Shown in pieces: positions 37,514 to 45,610 of a stretch of 64,000 nucleotides of DNA; the stretch's first letter is position 1, and each line of letters starts with the position of its first letter. The DNA comes from an uncultured Pseudomonadales bacterium (GTDB lineage Bacteria > Pseudomonadota > Gammaproteobacteria > Pseudomonadales > Cellvibrionaceae), in NCBI GenBank assembly GCA_947487765.1, contig CANKXO010000001.1, positions 1-64,000 of the forward strand, written 5' to 3'. Made by a program: the position numbers and the translations under genes. A model generated the notes under the pieces. It worked only from the letters and a program-made list of their open reading frames with translations. It had not been told where the DNA came from and ran no database searches.

Positions 37514-38065
37514 ATGTCGAACGGTAGTAAAAAAGGGTGGCAACAAAAAACATCCGATGTGGTTTATGAAAACCCTTGGATCAGAGTCAGTCACGATACA
37601 GTGATCACTCCCGGGGGTTCAGAAGGGATCTATGGCCGCATTCATTTTAAAAATCACGCTGTGGGTGTACTGCCAATTGATGATAATGGTGGAACTTGGC
37701 TGGTGCACCAATCACGTTATCCTCATAATTGTGAAACTTGGGAAATTCCTGAAGGTGGGTCGCCAGAAGGCGAAGATATACTGGATTCTGCTAAACGAGA
37801 ACTATTGGAAGAAACTGGTTTATCTGCTTCTTATTGGGAAAAGTGGCTGGATATGCAATTGTCGAATTCGGTCACTAATGAACTGGCAACGGTCTACTTA
37901 GCTCGCGGCTTATCTCAAGGTGATATGCAACTTGAAGATACCGAAGATATTACCGTGCGCTATTTACCCTTAAAGTCAGCAATAGAAATGGTTTATGCGG
38001 GAGAAATTGTGGATGCAATTTCCGTCGCGGCACTCTTAAAAGCAGCTGCTACACTTGATTATTAA
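37514..38065 (+). CDS. Nudix hydrolase (ADP-ribose pyrophosphatase-like)
   Basis: About 183 residues with a full Nudix box near 80-102: GGSPEGE, then AKRELLEETGL, fitting Gx5Ex7REUxEExGU. The protein resembles ADP-ribose or GDP-mannose pyrophosphatases (WLVHQSRYPHNCETWEIPEGG in pieces). It cleaves nucleoside diphosphate derivatives. ATG 37514 is preferred to GTG 37508, which is in frame but one codon pair earlier. It follows the UDG-like gene by 16 bases, so both could form a nucleotide-hygiene operon. Confidence 0.88.
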   Translation: MSNGSKKGWQQKTSDVVYENPWIRVSHDTVITPGGSEGIYGRIHFKNHAVGVLPIDDNGGTWLVHQSRYPHNCETWEIPEGGSPEGEDILDSAKRELLEETGLSASYWEKWLDMQLSNSVTNELATVYLARGLSQGDMQLEDTEDITVRYLPLKSAIEMVYAGEIVDAISVAALLKAAATLDY

Positions 38066-38098
38066 TAAACACTTTTATCAATATCAACACAAATAACA

Positions 38099-39316
38099 AT
38101 GTGTAAAAAAACTCATCTCTTATATTTGATCGCTTGCGCTATATTGTTAACTTCTCCAGCTTATGCTGAATTATATCGCTGTACTAATGCGGCAGGGAAA
38201 TTAAGCTTTCAGGATTACCCTTGTCAATCGGGAGCGAAACAACAAACTTTCGAAGTACCAAACTCTGGCAATAGTATTAGTTCAAATATTGTCAGTGTGA
38301 ATAATCTCGTTAAAAATCATGGCTTTGAAGAAGGTTTAAAACATTGGCTTATTCAGGATATTAAAGCGAACAAAGAAGGTATTAATCATCGGGCGAATAT
38401 TGAAAATTATTCGTCAGCAGTGTTAGAACTTGCTGCCGTCAGGCCTCCAGATAATAAATTTATTTATACGACTAAAATCGAGCAATGCATCCCCTTAGGG
38501 CGAGGAGCTGTGTTTACTTTAGGTGCTAGCGCTCGGCTAAAGAAAGCGATTTCTCAAGCATATGCGAATAGAGTGAATATTATTTGGTATGAGACCATTG
38601 ACTGCAGCGCCGGTGGGCAATTTGGTGATTATATCGATGTCAAAAAACAAACCACGGGCTGGCAGCAATTAGAAAAACGTAATTTGAAACCATTTGCCGG
38701 TGCCATAGCGGCCAAAATTGAAATTACTCAAAATGGACGAAAGTCTGATGGTGTGCCCGTGTTTTGGGATAATATCTCATTAGCAATACAGCAACGCGGG
38801 CCTGCGTTAGAGAGACGTATTGCAGCAGGAAAAACCTTAGCGAGCGGAAAGAACTATCTTAAGAATTCGAGTTTTGCTAATAATTTATCTGCTTGGGATT
38901 TGGGAAACTGGATCAATGGCTGGGCGAATGATTATCAGCATCGTGGTTCGCTTAAAGTCAGCTCCAGTTCGACATCAAGCTCGATTGGCAAGAGTGCCTT
39001 CTCTCAGTGCGTTAACTTTGGTGCTAATCGCCGTTTCGATATGGGTATTCGGTTTAAACAGGATAACAGTAATACTCAAAGCGGAGGGGGGCGTTTACGA
39101 GCGACCTGGTATCCGGTCGCTAATTGTACTGGCAACGGTAAAACTAAATATGATGTCGACCCTAAACCTGTTGCTGGCTGGCAAAATTTAACAGTTAAGG
39201 GAATGGTTGCACCGGTAGGATCTGTTAGCGTCAAATTTACAGTAATTCAAAGTATTAGTGGGGCTGGGCGCTTCAGTGCTTACTGGGATGATGCTTATTT
39301 TCGTCGAAGTTATTGA
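38099..39316 (+). CDS. Exported DUF4124 protein with two carbohydrate-binding-like domains
   Basis: A 405-residue protein. The signal peptide ends near AYA at residue 23. A DUF4124 module follows (LYRCTNAAGKLSFQDYPCQ, residues 25-45). Two beta-sandwich repeats come next at about 65-235 and 250-405, each with a similar opening (VKNHGFEEGLKHW and LKNSSFANNLSAW) and closing (VFWDNISL and AYWDDAYF). Such folds resemble CBM4/9-like carbohydrate-binding domains. The ligand is unknown; cell-surface or periplasmic location is likely. Confidence 0.72.
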   Translation: MCKKTHLLYLIACAILLTSPAYAELYRCTNAAGKLSFQDYPCQSGAKQQTFEVPNSGNSISSNIVSVNNLVKNHGFEEGLKHWLIQDIKANKEGINHRANIENYSSAVLELAAVRPPDNKFIYTTKIEQCIPLGRGAVFTLGASARLKKAISQAYANRVNIIWYETIDCSAGGQFGDYIDVKKQTTGWQQLEKRNLKPFAGAIAAKIEITQNGRKSDGVPVFWDNISLAIQQRGPALERRIAAGKTLASGKNYLKNSSFANNLSAWDLGNWINGWANDYQHRGSLKVSSSSTSSSIGKSAFSQCVNFGANRRFDMGIRFKQDNSNTQSGGGRLRATWYPVANCTGNGKTKYDVDPKPVAGWQNLTVKGMVAPVGSVSVKFTVIQSISGAGRFSAYWDDAYFRRSY

Positions 39317-39349
39317 TGAAACCACTTTAATCAGGCATAACAGTGGTAC

Positions 39350-40033
39350 TTACGATGGGTCACGAAACATATCAAATAATGCAGATTTTTCGTCGTCATT
39401 AATTTGCTGATCTGATGTCTCATTGGGGGTGTAGCAGATTTGGTTACGTCCTTGTTGTTTTGCTTGATACAGCTCATTATCAGCTTGTTCAACAAGCTTA
39501 TGCCAATCATAGTCACTTTGGAAATTAGAATAACTACTGACGCCAAGGCTGATAGTCAGCGAAATTGAGTCAGCTTCTCCATCTTTTTCGCCAATCTCAA
39601 GTAGCGAGCTTTCGACTGCGGCGCGTATCCGTTCCGCGACTTGGATGGAGGTCACAATGTCAGTGCTGGGTAATATGACAGCAAACTCCTCACCACCATA
39701 GCGGCAGGCAATATCGATCTTACGAATATTACTTTTGATACAGCTGGCAATTAACTTGAGTGCCTGATTTCCTATTTCATGACCCCAAGTATCATTGACC
39801 TTTTTAAAGTGGTCTGCATCCAGCATAACCAAGGTTGTAGCTTGTCCTGTACGCTGTGAGCGTTCAAGCTCTTGCATAATCGCACTGCTAAAATAGCGGT
39901 AGTTATAAAGGCCTGTGAGGGTATCTGTACTTACGAGTTCAGCTAGTTGCTCCACTTCTTGCTTTAGAGCATTGATTTCTGGCTCTAATTGGCAAAGGTC
40001 GCCATTGCGACACGTTGAGGTTTTTTCTGACAT
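39350..40033 (-). CDS. Diguanylate cyclase (GGDEF domain)
   Basis: A 227-residue protein. A short N-terminal helix with cysteines (TCRNGDLC) precedes a GGDEF domain (about 35-205). The active motif is RYGGEEF (113-117), and an inhibitory RxxD site (R104 to D107) lies five residues before it, so product feedback is expected. LDADHFKKVND is the metal region. It makes c-di-GMP from GTP. There is no sensor domain; the Cys pair could bind metal or sense redox. Confidence 0.93.
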   Translation of the reverse strand: MSEKTSTCRNGDLCQLEPEINALKQEVEQLAELVSTDTLTGLYNYRYFSSAIMQELERSQRTGQATTLVMLDADHFKKVNDTWGHEIGNQALKLIASCIKSNIRKIDIACRYGGEEFAVILPSTDIVTSIQVAERIRAAVESSLLEIGEKDGEADSISLTISLGVSSYSNFQSDYDWHKLVEQADNELYQAKQQGRNQICYTPNETSDQQINDDEKSALFDMFRDPS

Positions 40034-40137
40034 AAGTAATCGTAAGTCTATGTGAGTAAAACAGTTATTCTTACAGCATAGCTTATAATTTTATGTCATT
40101 GGTGGGATTTTGAAGATTTTACTGTGGGAATAGCCCA

Positions 40138-40160
40138 ATTAGCACCTTCAAGGTGCTAAT
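40138..40160. repeat. Perfect 23-base inverted repeat between the anti-sigma and GGDEF genes
   Basis: ATTAGCACCTT and AAGGTGCTAAT flank one central C. It is past the 3' end of the anti-sigma gene and about 105 bases before the GGDEF start, both on the minus strand. It has no T run, so it is either an imperfect terminator, an operator or a 5' leader hairpin for the cyclase gene. Confidence 0.7.
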
Positions 40161-40247
40161 GTAGAGTGACTGTCATGATACGTAATGCATGATTTTGGCT
40201 GCCAAACAGATAATTGCCGGGTAATGTAATAAACGCGTAGCGTTGTT

Positions 40248-40892
40248 TTACGCGACTCTGAGTTTGATAAACGGGTTCAATAAGCGACTAAATAGCCCTG
40301 TCAGCTTAACTGGCGCACTTTCTACTGACAGACATAAACAATCCTCATTACTGGCTGAAAGAGGTTGATGTACATCTCCAGGCTCTTTAAGAACGAAGTC
40401 ACCTGCTTGATAGATACCATTCTTATCAGAAAAGCTACCTTTGAGCACAACAGTGATTTCAACGCCACGGTGATCATGTTCGGGTACAACCCCACCGGCA
40501 TTGATTTTTTGCAGTGATACAGCGTGTTGTTTTTGACCTGCAACAAGATTGGCCGTTTTAAGAGAAGAATTAACCTTACGCCACTTTAATGATTGGTGAT
40601 CCATCATTTTTGATACAACATTCGGTAAATCGCCCGCTTTTCTGGGTGTAGAACGTCTATTATTTTCGCCCTTCTCGATCATAGACATCAAGCTATCGAA
40701 GCTATCAGGTGCAATGGGCTCAGGTGATAGCGTTTCCAACATGGCGCCACCCGTTTGCTCCATAAGCATTATCTTATGTTTGCATTGGGTACAAAAATGC
40801 AGATGCGCAGTAATGGCAATCGCTTGTGCTGTATCTAAGGTGCCTGCGGCATATTCAGTTAGCAGGTTGTCATCTGGATGGTGGTGTATCAT
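40248..40892 (-). CDS. chrR: ChrR-type zinc anti-sigma factor with cupin domain
   Basis: A 214-residue protein. The ZAS domain has H5, H30, C34 and C37 (HLHFCTQC), the same spacing as Rhodobacter ChrR. A cupin domain fills the C-terminal half (VPEHDHRGVEITVVLKGSF, then EPGDVHQP). In R. sphaeroides ChrR binds the ECF sigma factor RpoE and releases it on singlet oxygen or organic peroxides. It follows the sigma gene by 22 bases, as in those systems. Confidence 0.93.
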   Translation of the reverse strand: MIHHHPDDNLLTEYAAGTLDTAQAIAITAHLHFCTQCKHKIMLMEQTGGAMLETLSPEPIAPDSFDSLMSMIEKGENNRRSTPRKAGDLPNVVSKMMDHQSLKWRKVNSSLKTANLVAGQKQHAVSLQKINAGGVVPEHDHRGVEITVVLKGSFSDKNGIYQAGDFVLKEPGDVHQPLSASNEDCLCLSVESAPVKLTGLFSRLLNPFIKLRVA

Positions 40893-40914
40893 AAATCAAT
40901 ACCTTTAAATCAAC

Positions 40915-41499
40915 TTATCGCTTGATTAACGACTGTAATTTACTTTGTGCCAAACGTACGCGAGATTTCACTGTACCTAGTGGCAAATTGAGTTCTTCTG
41001 CTACTTCACTATGGGATTTTGATTCCATATAAACTTTGCGGATAACCAGAGATTGTTCTTCTGGTAACTGCTTTAATGAAGTTTGAATCTGACTTGAGTC
41101 ACGGTTGTGTTGTAGCAGCTGATAAGGGCCATCTTCTGTTGTATCGTCCCATATATCTTCAGTTTCCAACGAACTTGTCGTTGCATATTTACTTTGACGC
41201 CTTAGCATATCGATACGAGTATTCCTTGCTAAGGTAAAAATCCAGGTGCTGGCTGCTGCTTTTGACGGGTCAAAGGTCATCGCCTTTTGCCACACTTTAA
41301 TCATCACTTCCTGCACCAGCTCATCCATCATTTGTACCGAATGCTGCGATGGAAATTTGGACATAAAATAACTTTTCAGTAGCGGCCCAAAGTGCTCAAA
41401 CAGAGCCTTAAATGCCTGGCGATCTTGTGATCGTCCAACATTCATCAGATGGTCGTTCCATACTTTTAAATGTTGTTTTGTGCTGGGTAATGTGTCCAT
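40915..41499 (-). CDS. ECF sigma factor of the RpoE-ChrR type
   Basis: A 194-residue sigma factor. Region 2 (about 25-95: MMDELVQEVMIKVWQKA, WIFTLARNTRIDMLRR) and region 4 (about 130-190: LPEEQSLVIRKVYMESKSHSEVAEELNLPLGTVKSR in pieces) are intact. The ChrR gene is directly downstream, which marks it as the group ECF11-type singlet-oxygen sigma factor and not the envelope-stress RpoE. It probably drives its own promoter (41683-41712) and the divergent lipid operon. Confidence 0.93.
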   Translation of the reverse strand: MDTLPSTKQHLKVWNDHLMNVGRSQDRQAFKALFEHFGPLLKSYFMSKFPSQHSVQMMDELVQEVMIKVWQKAMTFDPSKAAASTWIFTLARNTRIDMLRRQSKYATTSSLETEDIWDDTTEDGPYQLLQHNRDSSQIQTSLKQLPEEQSLVIRKVYMESKSHSEVAEELNLPLGTVKSRVRLAQSKLQSLIKR

Positions 41500-41682
41500 A
41501 AAATGCTTTTCAGTTTTTGTATTGACTTGTGTCTGTTGCTTTTAGTCGGCGACTATAAATATCCATTAATGCTATCAAATGTGGACAATTATTGAGCGTT
41601 AACTGCGAGCGTATCTCAAATGTTGTCATATATCTTTATTCCTGTGTAGTCGCTATGCTTTTGCTATTTATGATTACGAGGT

Positions 41683-41712
41683 TAATTACGTCTGTAGACT
41701 CATATTGGATCT
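41683..41712 (-). promoter_or_regulatory. Probable ECF sigma promoter of the sigma-chrR operon
   Basis: On the minus strand, AGATCC, an 18-base spacer, then TAATTA. The R. sphaeroides RpoE consensus is TGATCC, N18, TAAGA-like, so this has one mismatch in the -35 and a similar -10. It lies 184 bases before the sigma start codon and 10 bases from the MITE. This is a pattern match by eye. Confidence 0.6.
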
Positions 41713-41722
41713 ATTGAGTAAC

Positions 41723-42002
41723 TAGGGCCTGTTAATAGTCATTGAATAGCATCTGTTGCACCTGAAATAGTGTCAATTTAGGTGCGGGGAGCATAGTTTA
41801 CTCCTCAAGGGGGTATTCCAAATGAGTGACGAGCAACAACGAGTGACACTATTTTAGGCGCAACCCGCAGGGCTGGACTATTTTTCCCTCTCGCGGTGTT
41901 GCCAATCGCTTATGTAGAGCAACTACAATGTGCTCATGGCGCCTTGCGAGTGAAAAAAATAAACACCAGCAGACGCTATTCAATGACTATTCACAGGCCC
42001 TA
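41723..42002. mobile_element. MITE of about 280 bp with 33-bp terminal inverted repeats
   Basis: The left end (41723-41755) and right end (41970-42002) are inverted copies, 31 of 33 bases identical, beginning TAGGGCCTGT and ending ACAGGCCCTA. The outer TA may be the target duplication, which would suit an IS630- or IS427/IS5-type mover. A second inverted pair lies inside (41755-41775 and 41844-41864, 19 of 21 identical). There is no open frame for a transposase, so it needs one from elsewhere. It is inserted between the sigma-chrR operon and the divergent lipid operon. Confidence 0.85.
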
Positions 42003-42004
42003 AG

Positions 42005-42034
42005 TGATCTGGGTATTTTTCTGGAGCGTAACTT
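42005..42034 (+). promoter_or_regulatory. Probable ECF sigma promoter of the lipid-modification operon
   Basis: TGATCT, an 18-base spacer, then TAACTT. It matches the RpoE-ChrR type consensus (TGATCC, N18, TAAGA-like). The -35 starts three bases after the MITE ends. The -10 is six bases before ATG 42040, so transcription would start at about that codon. The promoter looks intact despite the insertion. Confidence 0.7.
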
Positions 42035-42039
42035 GGACT

Positions 42040-42639
42040 ATGTCTACTAATAAACTACTGCTAAATCCTGTCCGTTCTGATTACTCCAGAACCCTAATGC
42101 CAGCGCCTTTGGAGGCTTTCAAACAGTACTATCAGGCCTTTGATCGACAACTATTCGATGATCTCGACCAGGTCTATTCAGATAATGTCGTATTCTCCGA
42201 TCCTGTGCACGAGATACAAGGCCTGAATACACTTAAACAATACTTCAAAGAAATGTGCGGTAACCTTACAGATTGCCAGTTCGAGTTTGTTGACGAGGTG
42301 GTGGATGAAAATAGTGCCTGCTTTAAGTGGGAGATGCATTACCGCCATCCATCCATCAAGCGCAACAAGCCTTTGACATTAACAGGCATTAGCTTGATAA
42401 AATTTTCTGACAAAGTTGAATATCACGAAGATTTCTATGATATGGGTGCCATGCTTTATGAGCATATACCCGTTTTAGGTAGTGCTGTGCGCATGATTAA
42501 GTCTCGCCTTGCCAAAGAGTCCTCAACTCATAACAAAGGGACATCAACTCATAATAACGGAGCATCAACTAAAAATAAGGAACCGTCAATTAACAGCAAT
42601 GTTTACGAGCCTCATTCTGGAGAAGGCAAGGGCTTATAA
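42040..42639 (+). CDS. SnoaL-like/NTF2-fold protein
   Basis: Up to 200 residues. The NTF2-like core reads AFKQYYQAFDRQLFDDLDQVY, VVFSDPVHEIQGL and WEMHYRH; the C-terminus is low in complexity (Ser/Thr/Asn/Lys repeats such as STHNKGTSTHNNGAS). If the ECF promoter is correct, ATG 42040 would be leaderless and ATG 42097 (right at the domain start) may be the true start. It is the first gene of the operon of SDR, FAD protein, DUF1365 and Cfa-like protein. In such operons its role is unknown. Confidence 0.78.
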   Translation: MSTNKLLLNPVRSDYSRTLMPAPLEAFKQYYQAFDRQLFDDLDQVYSDNVVFSDPVHEIQGLNTLKQYFKEMCGNLTDCQFEFVDEVVDENSACFKWEMHYRHPSIKRNKPLTLTGISLIKFSDKVEYHEDFYDMGAMLYEHIPVLGSAVRMIKSRLAKESSTHNKGTSTHNNGASTKNKEPSINSNVYEPHSGEGKGL

Positions 42640-42642
42640 GCA

Positions 42643-43407
42643 ATGAATACGTGGAATGGAAAAACAGTTTGGCTGACGGGGGCTAGTTCTGGGATTGGTA
42701 GAATCCTCGCGATTAAGCTAGCCAAGTTAGGATGCACCGTTATCATCAGTGCTCGCCGAGCTAACGTACTAGCAGAGGTTGCCAGTCATTCTCCTCAGCA
42801 GTTATTACCCCTACCTTTCGACATAACTGATGCTTCTTCTCGTGATCAAGTCAGGCAACAGTTGGCCGATCGCGTAGAGGCAATTGATATTGCTATTTTT
42901 GCCGCTGGTGTTGTTGAATACGAAGATAATTTAGATTTTGAAACTGAACAATATCGAAGAGTATTTGACGTCAATTTCTTTGGGCTTGTTAATTCAGTAG
43001 CGATAGCCATGCCTTTACTCAAAAAATCAGCTCATACCCCCTATATTGTCGGTGTAAGCAGCTTAACTATTGTTGCTGGTTTTCCACGTGCGGAAATGTA
43101 TGGTGCATCTAAAGCGGCGGCTGATTATTTTTTGAAATCCCTACGAATGGATTTGGATTCAAAAACATTTGACCTCAGTATTGTTCGCCCTGGTTTTGTT
43201 AAAACGCCAATGACAGCCATTAATGACTTCCCCATGCCATTTATCATGACAGCAGATGCTGCTGCCGAGCGAATTATTCAGGGGATGCATAAACGCCCCT
43301 TGTTTATTAATTTTCCTCGACGATTTAATTTATTGCTAAAGCTGTTGTCCCTCTCTTCCAATCTGTGGTATCGAAAAATGGCAGTTAAAATGAGTCGCCA
43401 TGGATAA
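42643..43407 (+). CDS. Short-chain dehydrogenase/reductase
   Basis: A 254-residue SDR. TGASSGIG is near residue 13, VSSLTIVAG holds the catalytic Ser near 142, and YGASK the Tyr-Lys pair near 155. The C-terminus has a short hydrophobic, basic tail (FNLLLKLLSLSSNLWYRKMAVKMSRHG), so it may attach to the membrane. It follows the SnoaL-like gene by three bases. In this operon type it is thought to take part in modifying fatty acyl chains. Confidence 0.9.
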   Translation: MNTWNGKTVWLTGASSGIGRILAIKLAKLGCTVIISARRANVLAEVASHSPQQLLPLPFDITDASSRDQVRQQLADRVEAIDIAIFAAGVVEYEDNLDFETEQYRRVFDVNFFGLVNSVAIAMPLLKKSAHTPYIVGVSSLTIVAGFPRAEMYGASKAAADYFLKSLRMDLDSKTFDLSIVRPGFVKTPMTAINDFPMPFIMTADAAAERIIQGMHKRPLFINFPRRFNLLLKLLSLSSNLWYRKMAVKMSRHG

Positions 43408-43474
43408 CGAAAAAATAGCGTAACAAGAAATCATAAGCGTAGATGTTAAAACGAATTTATAGAAAGGGTAATGA

Positions 43475-44773
43475 ATGAAGATAGCGATTGTTGGTGCAGG
43501 TATTTCTGGTCTTACTGCTGCCTATGTTTTGAATCGACATCATGATGTGGTTGTATACGAAGCGGGTCACCGCTTAGGTGGACATACAGCGACGATAGAC
43601 GTTAATCATAGAGGCATCGATTATGCGATCGATACAGGATTTATTGTTTTCAATGATTGGACGTATCCTAATTTTCAGAAACTGCTAGGGCAGTTAGGGG
43701 TTGCTTCAAAGCCAACAGAGATGGGTTTCAGTGTAACGTGTGAACATACAGGCTTGGAATATAGCGGTACTAACTTAAATACTATGTTTGCTCAGCGTCA
43801 TAATCTTTTCAATCTAAAACATTGGAAAATGATACGAGATATTCTTCGTTTTAATAAAGAAGCATTGATTGATGTCGAGAGCGGAGGGGATTATTTACAG
43901 ATGACTTTAGGGGAGTATCTGGTTAATAAGAATTACTCGGATACATTTATTGATAAATACCTTATTCCCATGGGCGCTGCGATTTGGTCGGCTTCTATTG
44001 CTGTTATTAAACGCTTTTCATTACAGTTTTTTGTGCGTTTCTTTCGCAATCATGGCTTGCTCAGTGTTAATGATCGTCCTCAGTGGCATGTCATAGAAGG
44101 AGGGTCGCGTTCTTATATCGACCCTCTTATTGAAAGCTTTCGCGATAAGATTCGACTAAACAGTCCCGTGAAAGCTATTTGCAGAAATGAGACGAATGTA
44201 ACGATAAGCACACATAATGATGATGAAATATTTGATCAGGTAATCATTGCCTCTCACAGTGATCAAGCATTAGCAATGTTAGCCGATTCCAGTGAGGCAG
44301 AAAAAAGTGTATTGGACGCGATTCCTTATCAGAAGAATGAAGTTGTATTACACACTGATACTTCAATGCTTCCTCAAAAGCGCAGTACGTGGTCAAGTTG
44401 GAATTATCGTATTACTAGAGAAAATAAAAGTACCAGAGAAAATAACAGTCAGAAAAACGACAATGTAGTCTATGAACAAGCTCCTCCCGTATTAACTTAC
44501 GATATGAATATTTTACAATCTATCGACAGTGATGACACATTTTGTGTCACTTTGAATAATACTGATACCATAAATTCTGAAAAAATACTGGGGATTTACC
44601 ACTATGATCACCCTGTTTTTTCATTAAATGCTATTGAGGCACAAGAACGATGGTCGAGTATTAATGGTGTGAACAAAACATGGTTTTGCGGCGCGTATTG
44701 GGCGAATGGATTTCATGAGGATGGCGTTGTTAGTGCATTAAGAGTCGCAGAAAAATTAGGAGCAACACTGTAA
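43475..44773 (+). CDS. FAD-dependent amine-oxidase-like protein
   Basis: A 432-residue flavoprotein. The dinucleotide motif GAGISGLTAAY is at residues 7-17, with EAGHRLGGHTAT and YAIDTGFIVFND further on, and WFCGAYWANGFHEDGV near the C-terminus. It is of the NAD/FAD-binding COG2907 type that is nearly always next to DUF1365 and Cfa-like genes. Members of the R. sphaeroides RpoE-ChrR regulon with this fold are linked to furan fatty acid formation. ATG 43475 has AAAGGG upstream, and the stop overlaps the start of the next gene (TAATG). Confidence 0.9.
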   Translation: MKIAIVGAGISGLTAAYVLNRHHDVVVYEAGHRLGGHTATIDVNHRGIDYAIDTGFIVFNDWTYPNFQKLLGQLGVASKPTEMGFSVTCEHTGLEYSGTNLNTMFAQRHNLFNLKHWKMIRDILRFNKEALIDVESGGDYLQMTLGEYLVNKNYSDTFIDKYLIPMGAAIWSASIAVIKRFSLQFFVRFFRNHGLLSVNDRPQWHVIEGGSRSYIDPLIESFRDKIRLNSPVKAICRNETNVTISTHNDDEIFDQVIIASHSDQALAMLADSSEAEKSVLDAIPYQKNEVVLHTDTSMLPQKRSTWSSWNYRITRENKSTRENNSQKNDNVVYEQAPPVLTYDMNILQSIDSDDTFCVTLNNTDTINSEKILGIYHYDHPVFSLNAIEAQERWSSINGVNKTWFCGAYWANGFHEDGVVSALRVAEKLGATL

Positions 44774-45573
44774 TGCTTGACTGTCATTCGGCTTCTAAAA
44801 AAGATCTGTCTAGTGCTATCTATCAAGGTACTATCAGGCATCGCCGCTTTACTCCTAAACAACATGAGTTTTCATATAAAATATTTATGGTCTATCTTGA
44901 TCTGCATGAATTGGACGAGGTATTTTCTCAAAGTCGATGGTGGTCCAAGGATCGTGTTAACGTTGCTCGATTTAAGCGTACCGATTTTTTTGATGAAAAT
45001 TCCGATAAGCCTCTTTATGAATCAGTCGCTGATCTAGTCGAAAAACACAATGGTGAAAGACCTTGTGGACCAATTAGAATGTTGGCAAATTTACGTTACT
45101 TTGGTTTTATTATTAACCCCATTACGTGCTACTACTGCTTCGATAAAACCGGTGAAAAACTTCAAACAGTAGTTGCTGAGGTGACGAATACTCCCTGGCG
45201 GCAGCGGTGCCATTATATCCTCAATGTCGATAAGCCTGAGAGCGATAAACAGCGGTTTACTTTTTCGAAAGCCATGCATGTATCACCTTTCCAGCCAATG
45301 GAATTAGACTACCATTGGATTGGCAAAACCCCTTCACACGATCTATTTGTTCATATCGATGTTACCAATAAACATCAGTCCGTATTTGATGCCACTATGA
45401 CACTTAAGCATCAACCTATGACGGCAACGATGATGAATAAAGTATTGCTGCGTTATCCATGGATGACGTTAAAAGTCTTTGCCAGCATTTATTGGCAAGC
45501 AGTAAAACTCATGTTTAAACGTATTCCTTTTTATTCCAATCCAAATGCTGATGCAATTGCGAATAAACAGTGA
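44773..45573 (+). CDS. DUF1365 family protein
   Basis: A 266-residue protein with the DUF1365 pattern: YQGTIRHRRFTPKQHEFSYK at the start, LANLRYFGFIINPITCYYCFD, VTNTPWRQRCHYIL and KAMHVSPFQPMELDYHW. The family has no proven reaction but always goes with the FAD protein and Cfa-like enzyme. It shares one base with the previous stop codon, so translation is coupled. The C-terminus has a hydrophobic patch that could touch the membrane. Confidence 0.93.
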   Translation: MLDCHSASKKDLSSAIYQGTIRHRRFTPKQHEFSYKIFMVYLDLHELDEVFSQSRWWSKDRVNVARFKRTDFFDENSDKPLYESVADLVEKHNGERPCGPIRMLANLRYFGFIINPITCYYCFDKTGEKLQTVVAEVTNTPWRQRCHYILNVDKPESDKQRFTFSKAMHVSPFQPMELDYHWIGKTPSHDLFVHIDVTNKHQSVFDATMTLKHQPMTATMMNKVLLRYPWMTLKVFASIYWQAVKLMFKRIPFYSNPNADAIANKQ

Positions 45574-45610
45574 GTCACCCGCAGATTAAATGTATGTCAG
45601 GAGCTAAATA

